Source: Priapulus caudatus (lineage: Eukaryota; Priapulida; Priapulimorpha; Priapulimorphida; Priapulidae). From it: a stretch of 31,204 nt of DNA. The translations under genes and the position numbers were made by a program. Positions 21,478 through 31,204 of this stretch are shown piece after piece (position 1 is the first letter of the stretch; each line of letters opens with the position of its first letter). Where the stretch lies: positions 27,935-59,138 of the forward strand of contig NW_014577768.1 of assembly GCF_000485595.1 (NCBI RefSeq). The letters run 5' to 3'. The notes beneath the pieces were generated by a model. That model made no database searches, had not been told where the DNA came from, and worked only from the letters and a program-made list of their open reading frames with translations.

Positions 21478-21820
21478 TATATATATATATATTATATATA
21501 CCCTATATATATATATATATCTATATGCACACACACACACACACGACAAACACACGACACACACACACACACACACACAGCACACACACACACACACACA
21601 CGCACGCGGCGCGCGCCACACACACAACACACACACAGCACACACACACACACACGCGCGCGGCGCGCCGCATAACACGCACCCACGCACGCGACGCACG
21701 CACGCCACGCACGCCACGCACGCACATGCACACACACACACAACACATTACATAATACATACAGAGCTCTTGATACAGATATTATATAGGTCCGCATATA
21801 TATTTGCACACACACACACA
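21478..21820. repeat. (AT)n, (CA)n and CACG repeats
   Basis: AT run, then CA repeats broken by GCGCGCG and CACGCACG blocks, ending in a short (CA)n at 21805-21820. Cys/Val frames on the minus strand derive from it. Confidence 0.9.
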
Positions 21821-23022
21821 CCATGCGAGTGAAGCAATTCAGATCAGAAATCAGTGTGTCGTTATCTGCTACCGTGTCACTTGTATGAATAACATGTTCA
21901 ACAATTTGGTGATCATGTTAACTTCGTAGTTATGCCTCGGTTCTCCCGATGTGAGCCAAATGCTGATGGTGAAAAAAAGTCTAGGGTGAAAGTTTATAGA
22001 ATTTATATTGTAACCAATGGTGGAGCAGTCCAACGGATTGTGTTGGCGTGTAACCAAATGATAAAGTACTAATTTGAAGTAATTATAGTTACTCGATCAA
22101 CGTTTAAAATAAATTTAATCAATGATAGAAAATAAATTCCGTGACCGTGTTTCGCAGTTCGTAGAAAAATAATTGCATATAGACAAGGCAAAGTACGCAA
22201 CGGTGTGCTAAACAAAACTGCGTTGGCGTTTGTTAAACATTGTACGACGAATACTAAGCCTAAGCCAGTATATTGACGAATCACTTACAGATCGGAAACA
22301 AAGTGAACACCACTAATTTCCTGGCAGACGGATCTTAAGACGGTTTTAGAATATAACGTTTTGACACTTAGATAATCCAGTCACCAGCTTCGGACACGGT
22401 AATTAAGCACCATGGTGTCATCAAATCGAAAGGCTGTTTATGTCCGAGTATGTAGCCAACCACATCACCGCAATGCCAAACACTTACATTTCACCATCTG
22501 CAGCATCGTCAGAACACTACCGCCTCCCACCTCAAAGTACGCATAAAATGTACTCATGTGATAGGGATACATTGTAACAGAGGCTAGCACTTGTCGCATA
22601 CGGTACAATGCTCTAATCATATTGCACTTAACGGCTAATACAGAGAGGAACCTAATCAGCATTTCAGCTTAACAAACATTCGACATGACTCCAGCCAACG
22701 GTGTTTGCTGATGCGCGCTATATCAGAGGCGGGTCTACTACAATGCAAGAAAACATCCATCTATCAATCTAGATGCAGATCACGTTGGCACGGGGATTCA
22801 CTGACAGACAAGTGCCTCGCCACTTACACCGCGTGCTCATGCGGCAGTCGAAATCGGGAAGAAAGAAACACGTATGAGCCAATACACAAGAGAGAAGACG
22901 CCTGCACGCATGAACACGAGTTGCTATACATTCAGGTCGCCTAAAACCCTAGCGCGAAGCGCCAAAACATCCGTGCATTAACGCGCAGCACATCACCCAT
23001 ATACATAAATACCTTATATTAT

Positions 23023-23089
<67 letters not shown>

Positions 23090-23885
23090 TATGTATTAGG
23101 ACAAAATATTTACCCGTCTCCGCTAGATAAAAGAAGTTATTTATGAAAAATTAGCGGGTGGATAATATGCATCGGTGTTGCAATGACCCGTGAATTAGAC
23201 ACGAAGTGCGTGATGTTAATTATAATTTGATCTTGTATTCACGGGTGGTATGCCACAGTCTCACACAGATCTATACGCTGATTCGTCCGTTTCACCCGTG
23301 AGGCACCTCCTAACTTCATTCCGCCTCGGCTTATCGCAGCGTTTATCTTATATACAATCACATACGCGGTGAGGGGGTCGCGTGACTATTAATTACTCCA
23401 GCATCACCGAATGATTTGTTGTCGACTATCGCAATCTATTAGGAAAGGTAGTAAGATAAGTATTAAGCTCGATCAATTGTTACAGTGAATGGGACATTCA
23501 TTCGGCTTGCACCGGTGACTGACATACAATTGAAAGCCGGTAATTTAGTCAACAGGCCAGAGAGCATCCGAGTAAGTAGAACAATGTTTAATTTCCTCGG
23601 ATACTCGGGGACGGAAACCGGGGGTGTCTGCGCGCACGTCAGCTGTCGATGTCCGATATTCGTAAACAGCAATAAACGCGCGGCAGTGCGGTTTTAGCTG
23701 CCGTTGTGCATATGTCCCAGGATTAAATGTTGGACGTTTTGAGCGTCTAGTATCGAGTCTACGAGTAATCGAACTTAAAGCCTCACACGCGCATCTCCGA
23801 CCCTAAACACTAAAGTCAACTCACTACTACGTATAGCGCTCTCTAAACGCACGCTATCAAAATAGTACCTGAGTGCATTACATAC
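21821..23885. other. Intron sequence, one long (AT)n run
   Basis: Ordinary AT-rich intron with an (AT)n run at about 23018-23090. I searched the minus strand for the missing C2A exon (expected motifs LNPxWNE and LHLDIW) and found none. A plus-strand open stretch near 23485-23570 ending in GAGTAAGT is exon-like but unsupported. Confidence 0.55.
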
Positions 23886-24036
23886 CTGATGCTGCCCGTG
23901 ATCCTCTTGATCCCAGACTTTTTCTGCTCCTTATCCTCGGCCTCTCTCCTCTCCTGTTCCTGCTGCTCACAGATGGCGCTCTCCTCGATCGCCTTCCCCG
24001 GGACGACTCCCAGCATGCAATACGGATCGCTGAAGC
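23886..24036 (-). CDS. UNC13D-like: Exon X3: C2A loop 1 and charged insertion
   Basis: This is a 151-nt exon with acceptor CCGGCAG and donor CAG|GTATGT. It begins with two bases completing the Gly codon from X2, then encodes FSDPYCMLGVVPGKAIEE, the hallmark of a C2 domain with the second loop-1 Asp (FSD). It continues with a highly charged Glu/Gln/Lys/Arg segment and ends KKSGIKRITGSI plus two bases of an Arg/Ser codon. A variable charged insertion at this point is usual for C2A in the Munc13-4/BAP3 group. The next exon should begin with one base completing that codon; no convincing candidate was found. Confidence 0.93.
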
Positions 24037-24729
24037 CTGCCGGAAAACAAATGCACCTGTCAAATGCCAGTTATACGCACACAACCCCATCTCACCACTT
24101 GTAACCAAGGTGTCTGCCCAAGTGTAAACGAGAACGAGTACAAGAGTGGCTATTTGTCAAGGTTTGCTCTGCTCGAGAAGATACAGTAGGTATCTTTCAT
24201 TTGAACCTATTTTGTCCCTATTCGACTCTATTAGTTTAGCCTCAAATTGCTCACTATTTGTTTCTGCTCATACCTCTAATCTGTTATTCGTCCCGAACAG
24301 TGCAAGAAATATTCGCGGCACTACGTATGTTCATGGAATATGTTCATACGTTCATTCGGGTACAATTTAGCAGATTCGTGGATAATTGGGTACAGAAATA
24401 GTAAAATAATGTCATGATTCATATTACGGATTTACCCCAGTTATCGCTCCTACCCTGTGTACGTCGACCAGATTTCATTTGGAAATATAAATTATATGCC
24501 TAAAGAGATCAGTTTTTTTTGCAACCAAGAAGAGTAGGGCCGGTTGTAATAAAAAATGGTAAAAAAAAACAAGTTATCTGGATGAGTGTTTTTGTCTGGC
24601 ATTGCCTACTCAAAAAATGAAGATTTTTAAATGCCGTTTTCTCTCGACTATTAGAGCACGATCCATAGAGAAACACTCGCTACCTACAATTTATGATAGC
24701 AATAAGTTGGTAGTCATGCTAGTACTACC

Positions 24730-24880
24730 GCTCCACGCGAGAGAGAAAGATAGAGGACATGACATAGCGAGAGAGGGAAAGAAAGGGCGAGAAAGTGGAG
24801 ATCAAGGGAGAGAGGGGTCGAGAGGGAGAGAGAAAGAGAGGGAGAGAGAGAGAGAGAGAGAGAGACTGAGATACAGATAA
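24730..24880. repeat. (GA)n-rich tract
   Basis: GAGAGAAAG-type repeats in the X2-X3 intron, becoming pure (GA)n at about 24838-24866. I see nothing else in 24037-25162. Confidence 0.88.
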
Positions 24881-25162
24881 GAGAGATTTGATAGAGGGGA
24901 AGAAAGCGCGTGCGAGAGTGATAGAGAGAGTGGTGCGAGAGAGTTAGCGATAACGCGCAAATACACGTAATATATGCCTCTCCATTCGTTGGAGCCACTA
25001 TAACTTCGAGCACGGCTACCGGTCTCATGAGCTGTTGCCATAAACTGAAGCCTAGAGTAGTAATCGCTTATACAACCACAAATCACAACTTAAGCCGGCT
25101 ATCATACAAAACCATGATTAGACCATTGCCTCATTATGTCAATCACAGTCACGAGCGCTTAC

Positions 25163-25229
25163 CATTCGGATCCTTCGCTTCCAAATCTGTTGCCGCTGCA
25201 ACCACGCAGTTAATCACTAGGATGGGAGG
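25163..25229 (-). CDS. UNC13D-like: Exon X2: start of C2A domain
   Basis: This is a 67-nt exon with acceptor TTTTTATAG and donor G|GTAAGC. It starts in phase 0 and ends one base into a Gly codon. It encodes PPILVINCVVAAATDLEAKDPN, the first beta strands of a C2 domain. The final KDPN-G leads into calcium-binding loop 1, and its Asp is the expected first Ca2+ ligand. The split Gly codon is completed by the first two bases of X3, giving the C2 signature across the junction. It is short and easy to miss, but the protein match, both splice sites and the phase all agree. Confidence 0.92.
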
Positions 25230-25354
25230 CTATAAAAACAATATCACATCGGGTTAGGTCAGGATAATTACGTCATCCCAAACGATACCTCATGCATATA
25301 CATGGCGGACTTCGAAGCAGCACCAAAATAAAGCGATTGTCAAGCAAATATCAG

Positions 25355-25499
25355 AAATATATAGATTATTATATTTATATAGATATTTATTATATTTATA
25401 TAGATATTTATATAGATAGATAATTATTTCATTAATCATTATTATTGTTACCTTCCCCCTCTCTCTTTATATATATATATATATAGAGAGAGACGGCCC

Positions 25500-25543
<44 letters not shown>

Positions 25544-25596
25544 CGTGTCGTGTGTGTCGTGCGTGCGTGATCGTGAGTGTCGTGCGTGCGTGCGTG

Positions 25597-25650
<54 letters not shown>

Positions 25651-25690
25651 GTGTGTGTGTGTGCGCGCGCTTGTGTGCGTGTTTAAAACA
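25355..25690. repeat. TATATTTATATAGATA repeats and (GT)n
   Basis: Short AT-rich tandem units (25360-25425), an AT/GA junction, then interrupted (GT)n from about 25503 to 25690 with GTGCGTGC steps. Frames over it are artefacts. Confidence 0.9.
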
Positions 25691-26379
25691 TTATATTTTT
25701 GAAAAACGTTTTCTCTCCTAGCATATTTCACGTATAAATCATGTACTACTCATTCTTCGCTACACTTGCAGGTATCGGCTTAATCCATGTCAACGTCGGC
25801 AAAATCGATTATGGGATTAGTAACATTTAGTGGCAGCATAGGTGCTGGAAAATTAAACACGCACAAGTTAAGCACGGGTAATAAATTACCACGGCAGACA
25901 TCCACCATCAGATGCTTAATCACAGACTTGGGGATTTACGCCCAGACATCGTGACTATACGTTATAGCTATTCCACCTTCCCTTTATTCGCCTTCTCCTA
26001 CTAGTACTATAACGATCTCGGTTTCTCTTTCACGCCTTGTCTCCTCCTTTGACTTTCCCTCTTCCACCTCCTTCACCGCTGGGATCCACTTCTTGTGGGG
26101 TGCACTACATGCGTGGGCGCTGTATGTTACAGCCGACAATTTGAGTAATCCTCCAAATAGGAATGCAATTTTTTATTGGAGTCGCATAATTAAATGCGAC
26201 GCTGGCGCCATCTCGTACTTGTGAGGCTGTGTCGTTCATAGGTGCTAGCGATAGGCGAGTGTGGCTGTGTGAGGCGGTAAGAGCGGGCAATCATGGTGTT
26301 GTTAACCATCTGCCGCCCGCTATTAACGGTAAGCGTCGCTGCCGCCGTCGCTACTTTTACTGGTGCCGGTGCTAATACT

Positions 26380-26398
26380 ACTGCACCTGCTGCTCCAG

Positions 26399-26445
<47 letters not shown>

Positions 26446-26620
26446 GCTGCTGCTTTTTATGTTGCTGCGATTTCTTATGCTTCTGCTGCGGCCGCTACTG
26501 TTGCTAGTGCCGGTGCTACTATTGCTGCGCCTGTTGCGGCCGCTGCCGCTCTACTGTTGTTGTTGTTGTTGCTGCTGCTGCTGCTGTTACTGTTGATATT
26601 CGTGTTGCTTTTGCTGCTGC
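26380..26620. repeat. (TTG)n and (CTG)n triplet tract
   Basis: GCTGCTCCAGTT leads into about 17 TTG/GTT triplets, then degenerate CTG/GTT triplets. The 197-codon plus-strand frame across it is poly-Val/Ala/Leu and not supported as a gene. It lies in the X1-X2 intron. Confidence 0.88.
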
Positions 26621-27076
26621 TCGCCAAGGCTTCCATTGCCCGCCTGATTCACAAGCTGCTTCAGAATTTCTCAGAGAAAGCGTCCAATCGTCAAAAAAAC
26701 GGATATTCAAGACCATACTGGTCTATAGCTTGTATGTGCGCGCGCGCATGTGTGTGTATGTGTGCATGCGTAGCAGCATATTTGTGTGTGTGGGGGCGTA
26801 CTTACATGAGAGTGCAGCACTCATGTATTACTAAGTTGTATATTCTACATAAACATGAGAGATGCGCTGTTTTTTCGTGTGCATAAGCTAACCTCGTCAC
26901 AAAGTGATTTTTAGCTGTCAATCTTGCATGTGGCTATATTTTCCACATCTTTTGACAATATCTGTTTGTAACATTTTGGTTTAATATCCCAATTGAGTTT
27001 ATTGCTACTCCACAAACGCAATGCAACCTTTCTATATTACATTCATATGAATAAATAGATAAATACATAAATAGAC

Positions 27077-27077
<1 letters not shown>

Positions 27078-27109
<32 letters not shown>
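27078..27109. repeat. (AT)n microsatellite
   Basis: A pure AT dinucleotide run of about 32 nt in the X1-X2 intron. Confidence 0.9.
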
Positions 27110-27110
<1 letters not shown>

Positions 27111-27415
27111 CAGCCGGTTGAATATTTTCATTTTATGTGCGATACGACGTAAGTACGTATAATTCGAATGAATTTAGGAAGCAATAAAATCAGTCAAGTG
27201 TAAATAATTCAGACCCAGTGCGCGAGAAGCAACGAATGCGTATGTTGTAATGTAGCTGCGTGCTAAGTGCAGCTTATATCGATCACACTTTTTATTTATA
27301 TGTAAGATTTCTATTTCTCATATATCTTCGGCTCAAGCCGAAATCTTTCATAAGATTTCCAGCGCCTAACTATCCGACAACACAAATTTTGAATATTTCC
27401 CAATTACCACATAAG

Positions 27416-28558
27416 CCTCGTCTACACGACGAACCTTAACTCGAGTTAAGCTAACTCGAGTTAAGCGTAAACTCGAGTTAGCAATTATGTAGCGTCTACA
27501 CGATAACACCCGATAGCGATTATTACCGATTTATTATGCATGCGTGCGTGCGTGTGTATGTAAACGTGCGTGCGTGTGTGCGTGTGTGCGTGCGTGTGCA
27601 CGTATACGTGCGTGCGTGCGTGCGTACGCGTGTACGTACACGTGCGTGCGTGCGAGCGTGCGTGCGTGTGCACGTACACGTGCGTGCATGCGTTAGTGCG
27701 TACATGTGCGTGCATGTGTGCGTGCGTGCATGTGCACGTACACGTGCGTGCATGAGTGTGTGCGTGCGTGTGCACGTACACGTGCGTGCGTGCGTGTGCA
27801 TGTACACGTGCGTGCATGAGTGTGTGCGTGCGTGTGCACGTACACGTGCGTGCGTGCGTGTGCATGTACACGTGCGTGCATGAGTGTGTGCGTGCGTGTG
27901 CACGTACACGTGCGTGCGTGCGTGTGCATGTACACGTGCGTGCATGAGTGTGTGCGTGCGTGTGCACGTACACGTGCGTGCGTGCGTGTGCATGTACACG
28001 TGCGTGCATGAGTGTGTGCGTGCGTGTGCAAGTACACGTGCGTGCGTGCGCGCGTGTGCAGGTACACGTTAGTGCGTGCGTGCGTGCGTGCGTGCGTGCG
28101 TGTGCATGTGCATGTAGGCGTGCGTGCGTGCGTGCATGCGTGTGCACGTACACGTGCGTGCGTGCGTGCATGCGTGTGCACGTAGCCACGTACACGTGCG
28201 TGCGTGCATGAGTGTGTGCGTGCGTGTGCAAGTACGCGTGCGTCCGTGTGCAAGTACGCGTGCGTGCGTGCGTGTGTACGTACATCGTACTAGTGCTGCC
28301 GCCTATCGTGGAGGTTAAGCTAACTCGAGTTAAGCGTCTACACGGGCCTTAACTCGAGTTAAGCGTCTACACGGACCTTAACTCGAGTTAAGCGTCTACA
28401 CGGGCCTTAACTCGAGTTAAGGTAACTCGAGTTAGCTTAACCTTGATCGACTGGCGAGATTAAGCTAACTCGAGTTAACGTAATTCGAGTTACCTTAACT
28501 CGAGTTAAGGCCCCGTGTAGACGCTTAACTCGAGTTAAGGTTCATCGTGTAGACGCAG
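27416..28558. mobile_element. Palindrome-rich inverted-repeat element with internal minisatellite
   Basis: The outer ends are inverted repeats: CGTCTACACGACGAACC then TTAACTCGAGTTAAG on the left, with the complement at 28520-28556. About a dozen copies of the palindrome TTAACTCGAGTTAA or close variants line both arms (3 left, about 9 right), spaced by GCGTCTACACGGGCC. A GT/GC minisatellite fills the middle (27536-28290). No transposase frame. It looks like a non-autonomous DNA element; I cannot name the superfamily. Confidence 0.7.
27536..28290. repeat. 64-bp minisatellite of alternating GTGCGTGC
   Basis: A 64-bp unit containing GTGCATGTACACGTG, GCATGAGTGTGTGCG and GTGCACGTACACGTG repeats almost perfectly about four times from ~27740 to 28030, with degenerate units on both sides. 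The strand is nearly pure alternating purine-pyrimidine. The 266-codon His/Thr/Arg frame on the minus strand is a repeat artefact. Confidence 0.9.
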
Positions 28559-30004
28559 CTATAGAGTGTGGAAGCAAAACTTGCGCCATAAAGCTAAATA
28601 CAGTATGCACCAAATAAGCGCGTCATGATTTTTTAGATTTTATATTTACAGAAAAAAACGGTCTAAAATTTAAGTCGTATGTTTGGTTTGAAAAATTATG
28701 CAAATGAAAAACCATAACTTATCAAAAAGCGGCACTTAATATTAAACCCTGACTTCGCGAAGCAACGGCGGCGGCGGAACAATGCCGGAAAACTCTAGTT
28801 CCTAGTCGTGAATTCAGCAATTCGCAAAATTGAGGGGAAACGTTTAGGTCCTGTAACTTTGGTTTTACAAGCGGTTTCTCGCACTAGAACTGATTTCCCT
28901 CGTGATAAAAAACGTGGCGATAGAGTTTTTACCGCATGCCTGAACGCGCCAACGCAGCTATATGCACCGTGACGTGATTGAAACTAAGCAATCTAATGAA
29001 TATTTATAATAGCAAAATGGCGCCAAATAAAGATTAAACAATAAATCATTCAAGTCGACTAACGAACCGAAGCGTTAGCAACGAACCGCTATGCTCATTT
29101 TCCACCTACAAACACCGTTGCAAATGAGGTACGTAGCCTAACCACCTTCATTACACTCAAATTCGCAATCCCAAAATTATTATTGAATGACTGCCTTCAT
29201 ATCATTAGCATTAGCATTAGCCTTCGTTTAGACTTTCGTCTCCCTGATTAATGTCGGTTCGAGTTTATCCAAACAAAAGGTACATTAGGGAGCAAACGAT
29301 TGTGCTAGTTCATACAGAGGTAGCGCAAGGTGTTGCCTTTGTTCCTGTTATATTAGTGGCGTCGGCTTTTAACGCCAGGATTTCCAAAAAAAAAATTCCG
29401 ATCAGTCTCGTGTTTGCCCACTTTTACGATACTTACCTTTAATGCTCGAGTAACAGCAAATGCAACGCCAACATGTCTTAGATCCGTTTTACTCAGCTAT
29501 ATTTATCAAACCATGTACGATTCGAATTTTGATTACTCGTTTTGATCTCCGCGCCGCCATTTCTTGCGAATTTCGTACTTTCTCGTGATAGCGCGAGGCA
29601 TCGGCCAGGAATAAGTAATGTAAAAATCGCACTGCGTCCATTACACAGAATAAGATGCCCTTTGCTTGAATTAGGTGCACTTGTTTTGAAGGCGCTATTT
29701 GCAGTGTGGCTATAATCAAATATGCCAAAGTATTACGACGTGTTAATGCTAATTTTCTTTGCCAAGACAGCATAAATTCTTAGTTTTTCAAGTTGATGTA
29801 ATTATAGTAAAATAATCGCTATTAGGCGAGCCTATATATCGCTATATTTTTTCAGATTGTGCGTTTATAAGCAGTGATTTTGAGATATTTCCATTAAATA
29901 TTGTTTATCCGGAAATCTGGAATTTTCCTCGAAATTCTCAACGACCACCGGACGCGACTGAACACGAGTTTATCATCTGCCGTGCTTCCCGAGCCAACGG
30001 GGGA
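28559..30004. other. Intron X1-X2 remainder, no supported feature
   Basis: AT-rich, low-repeat sequence. A 94-codon minus-strand frame at 29773-29489 has mixed composition but no recognisable motif or splice context, so it is not annotated as a gene. The other stretches of this intron, 25691-26379 and 26621-27077, also showed nothing. Confidence 0.5.
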
Positions 30005-30165
30005 AGGGCAAAAACTAGGGGAGTATGTGGAAACGTTGGAAGCTCCCCCAAAGTGGCGTCCAACCGCGCATTTTAGTGCTTCAGACGGCAATTTGTGGCC
30101 TCTAATGAGCACTAGATTGTTGGAGGAGTAAACCAAGTGAAATGAGATATATGAACAGTGGACGC
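30005..30165. repeat. Dispersed repeat, member 2
   Basis: Diverged counterpart of 2530-2690, in the intron just downstream of X1. A plus-strand frame (SDGNLWPLMSTRLLEE then stop) passes through the conserved core, but member 1 does not keep that frame, so coding is not supported. Confidence 0.55.
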
Positions 30166-30292
30166 TTCAAATGCTCACAGATGACGGTTTCGCGCATGTT
30201 TACTCGTTCCCTTGTATTGATTCTTGTACGAAAATGGCGCGATGCCCCTTCTTTCCGCTCTCCCCAGTGTTGTCGCGACTACCTCTGCTCAC

Positions 30293-30460
30293 CTTCTCCT
30301 CGCTGGCGCGTGAGAGGAGCCGGGAATGCTCCTCGTGCGTGAGACCGAACGCCTCCCGTGCGTACAGGTAGAGGTCGTCGACGTAAGGGGAGTGTTCCCC
30401 GGCGGTAGTACCGAGCTTGTGCTTGATAGTATACAGCACCTCGACGTACAGCAAGTCAAA
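30293..30460 (-). CDS. UNC13D-like: Exon X1: segment before C2A
   Basis: This is a 168-nt exon of 56 codons, phase 0 at both ends. It has a TTTCAG acceptor just above 30460 and an AAG|GTGAGC donor below 30293. It encodes FDLLYVEVLYTIKHKLG, an acidic/Tyr-rich stretch ending YAREAFGLTHEEHSRLL, and SRASEEK. This is the helical block that comes immediately before C2A in Munc13-4 and BAP3 (EVLYT.xHKLG followed by a YAREAFGL-like motif). The next exon, X2, begins in phase 0 and starts the C2 domain, so the join is consistent. No upstream exon is visible in 30461-31204, so the N-terminus lies outside the window. Confidence 0.93.
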
Positions 30461-30765
30461 CTGAAACACGCGTACACGCAGGAATGAGCGAGTGACTGAT
30501 GTTTAGTGACTTATCAGAGAGCGTGCGTGAGAGGCGAAGAGAGGCGAAGAGACAGAGATAGATTAAAAGACAGACAACAGACAAGCAGACAGACAGACGG
30601 AGAGATTTTTCTTTAAAATTTCCAACGCATCGAAGAAAAATATTCCAATGGAAAATACATCCATCACATTAATCAACAACTAATAAGTTCCATAAATCGA
30701 ATACGTGTACTAAACATATATGGTCACGATTCAAATCAGAATCATGTCGCCTATCTCGGTCTTAA

Positions 30766-31204
30766 AGGCTCACAATGCGCATCCAAACGCTAATTTCTCC
30801 AGTACTAGACTAGCAAATACTTCGTGTCATGCATAATCATACTACCTTATGGCAAAATAAACTCTAGTTCCTCCCATTTCACTGCGCGTTGTCTTATAAA
30901 AGGTATTTTGAAAATACCTCCAATGTTGTTGAAATTCTCCGATGTCGTTGACAGTTTCCCCAATCTCCAAGCAACCGTGCAGCGGTGCCGCGGTACAGCG
31001 GTACGGGCGCATAAAAACAGTGACGTCAGCTCACCCACGTCGAGGCTATTGTTGGGAAAACAGTCGGCGTCTTGCGCGCAGAATGCCATTTTCCTCACCT
31101 CTTCTTGGTGGTTTAAGCAAGCACGCGCAGTGAAATGAGCACTTAGATTTATTTTGTGCATAAGTAAGTGTGATTATGCATGACCCGAAGAGTCTTTGCT
31201 AGTC
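30766..31204. mobile_element. Second TTAA-flanked element, cut by the window end
   Basis: Starts after TTAA at 30762-30765 with AGGCTCACAATGCGC and follows 12759-13210 in the same orientation, with far fewer irregularities. The last ~60 bp of the right arm are beyond the window. It lies upstream of exon X1. The overlapping frames on both strands mirror the inverted repeats and are not genes. Confidence 0.85.

Larger units (their letters stand above)
1078..30460 (-). other. UNC13D-like: UNC13D/BAIAP3-like gene, partial (span of the exons found)
   Basis: Thirteen minus-strand exons read in order as one protein of about 470 residues: the segment before C2A, most of a C2A domain, then the first part of the MUN region. 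Family knowledge: Munc13-4 and BAP3 tether and prime secretory vesicles or lysosome-related granules by Ca2+-dependent C2 domains and a MUN domain acting on syntaxin/SNAREs at the membrane. Recognition rests on the order of conserved segments, such as EVLYTIKHKLG, FSDPYCMLG, KKLNEVQGLKGMG, TREDRGISEEDNW, FLHGLLQQLD and GTLEWYEKQHA. The start codon, early N-terminus, rest of MUN, C2B and stop are outside the window. One C2A exon was not located. UNC13D and BAIAP3 cannot be separated firmly without a tree. Confidence 0.9.

Noticed and set aside
23485-23575. Plus-strand exon ending GAGTAAGT
   Set aside because: The donor-like sequence is good, but no family match and no partner exon on the plus strand.
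26293-26886. 197-codon plus-strand frame
   Set aside because: Poly-Val/Ala/Leu from TTG and CTG triplets, then a Cys-rich tail over a GT repeat; no motif and no splice support.
27740-28033. 64-bp periodic array as CRISPR
   Set aside because: The units are contiguous tandem copies with no unique spacers, in animal intron DNA.
27485-28285. 266-codon minus-strand frame (His/Thr/Arg-rich)
   Set aside because: It is wholly the GTGC minisatellite; every frame of such a repeat stays open.
29489-29773. 94-codon minus-strand frame in intron X1-X2
   Set aside because: Mixed composition but no recognisable domain, and the X1-X2 junction is phase-perfect without it.
29901-30131. Plus-strand small protein ending NLWPLMSTRLLEE
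   Set aside because: The related repeat at 2530-2690 does not preserve the frame, so the conservation is at DNA level.

Overview
The window is eukaryotic DNA from an animal. The organism is probably an invertebrate; I cannot name the species. The evidence is a spliced gene with GT-AG introns, short phase-matched exons of 52-189 nt, long introns full of microsatellites, minisatellites and MITE-like elements, and no compact prokaryotic genes. One gene is recognisable. It runs on the minus strand from 30460 down to at least 1078 and encodes a Munc13-4/BAP3-type protein (UNC13D/BAIAP3 family, related to Drosophila staccato). Its proteins are Ca2+-dependent vesicle-priming factors with C2A-MUN-C2B architecture. 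Neither end is present. The first exon seen starts just before C2A, the last lies in the MUN region, and C2B lies beyond position 1.

In transcript order the exons are X1 30460-30293, X2 25229-25163, X3 24036-23886, X4 not found, X5 8185-8108, X6 7316-7128, X7 6558-6448, X8 6130-6027, X9 5278-5161, X10 3493-3369, X11 2431-2341, X12 2148-2092, X13 1824-1727 and X14 1129-1078. Junction phases agree all along the chain except at X6, which carries small indels, and at the X3-X5 step, where one or more C2A exons are missing.

The assembly is visibly imperfect. A 25-N gap at 10303-10327 separates two copies of one locus. The first (about 6302-10302) is fairly clean. The second (10328 to about 16000) is stretched by dense indels, GC-rich and AT-rich insertions and one inserted transposon, and holds degraded copies of X5, X6 and X7. 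A second duplication near the left edge (about 44-975 versus 3176-4110, roughly 99% identical by eye) repeats X10. Its unit of about 3.13 kb spans X10-X14 and keeps frame. From about 16 to 21.2 kb the sequence is GC-rich and no gene can be supported.

The rest is intron: CA/GT, AT, GA and triplet repeats, a 27-bp minisatellite (7395-8040), a TIR MITE (8790-9013), a TTAA-flanked element (12759-13270, and again from 30766 to the window end), and a 1.14-kb element built of XhoI-type palindromes around a 64-bp minisatellite (27416-28558). I saw no rRNA, tRNA, CRISPR array, promoter or operon. The strongest biology is the UNC13D-like gene. The most testable oddities are the in-frame exon duplication, the missing C2A exon and the palindrome-rich element.
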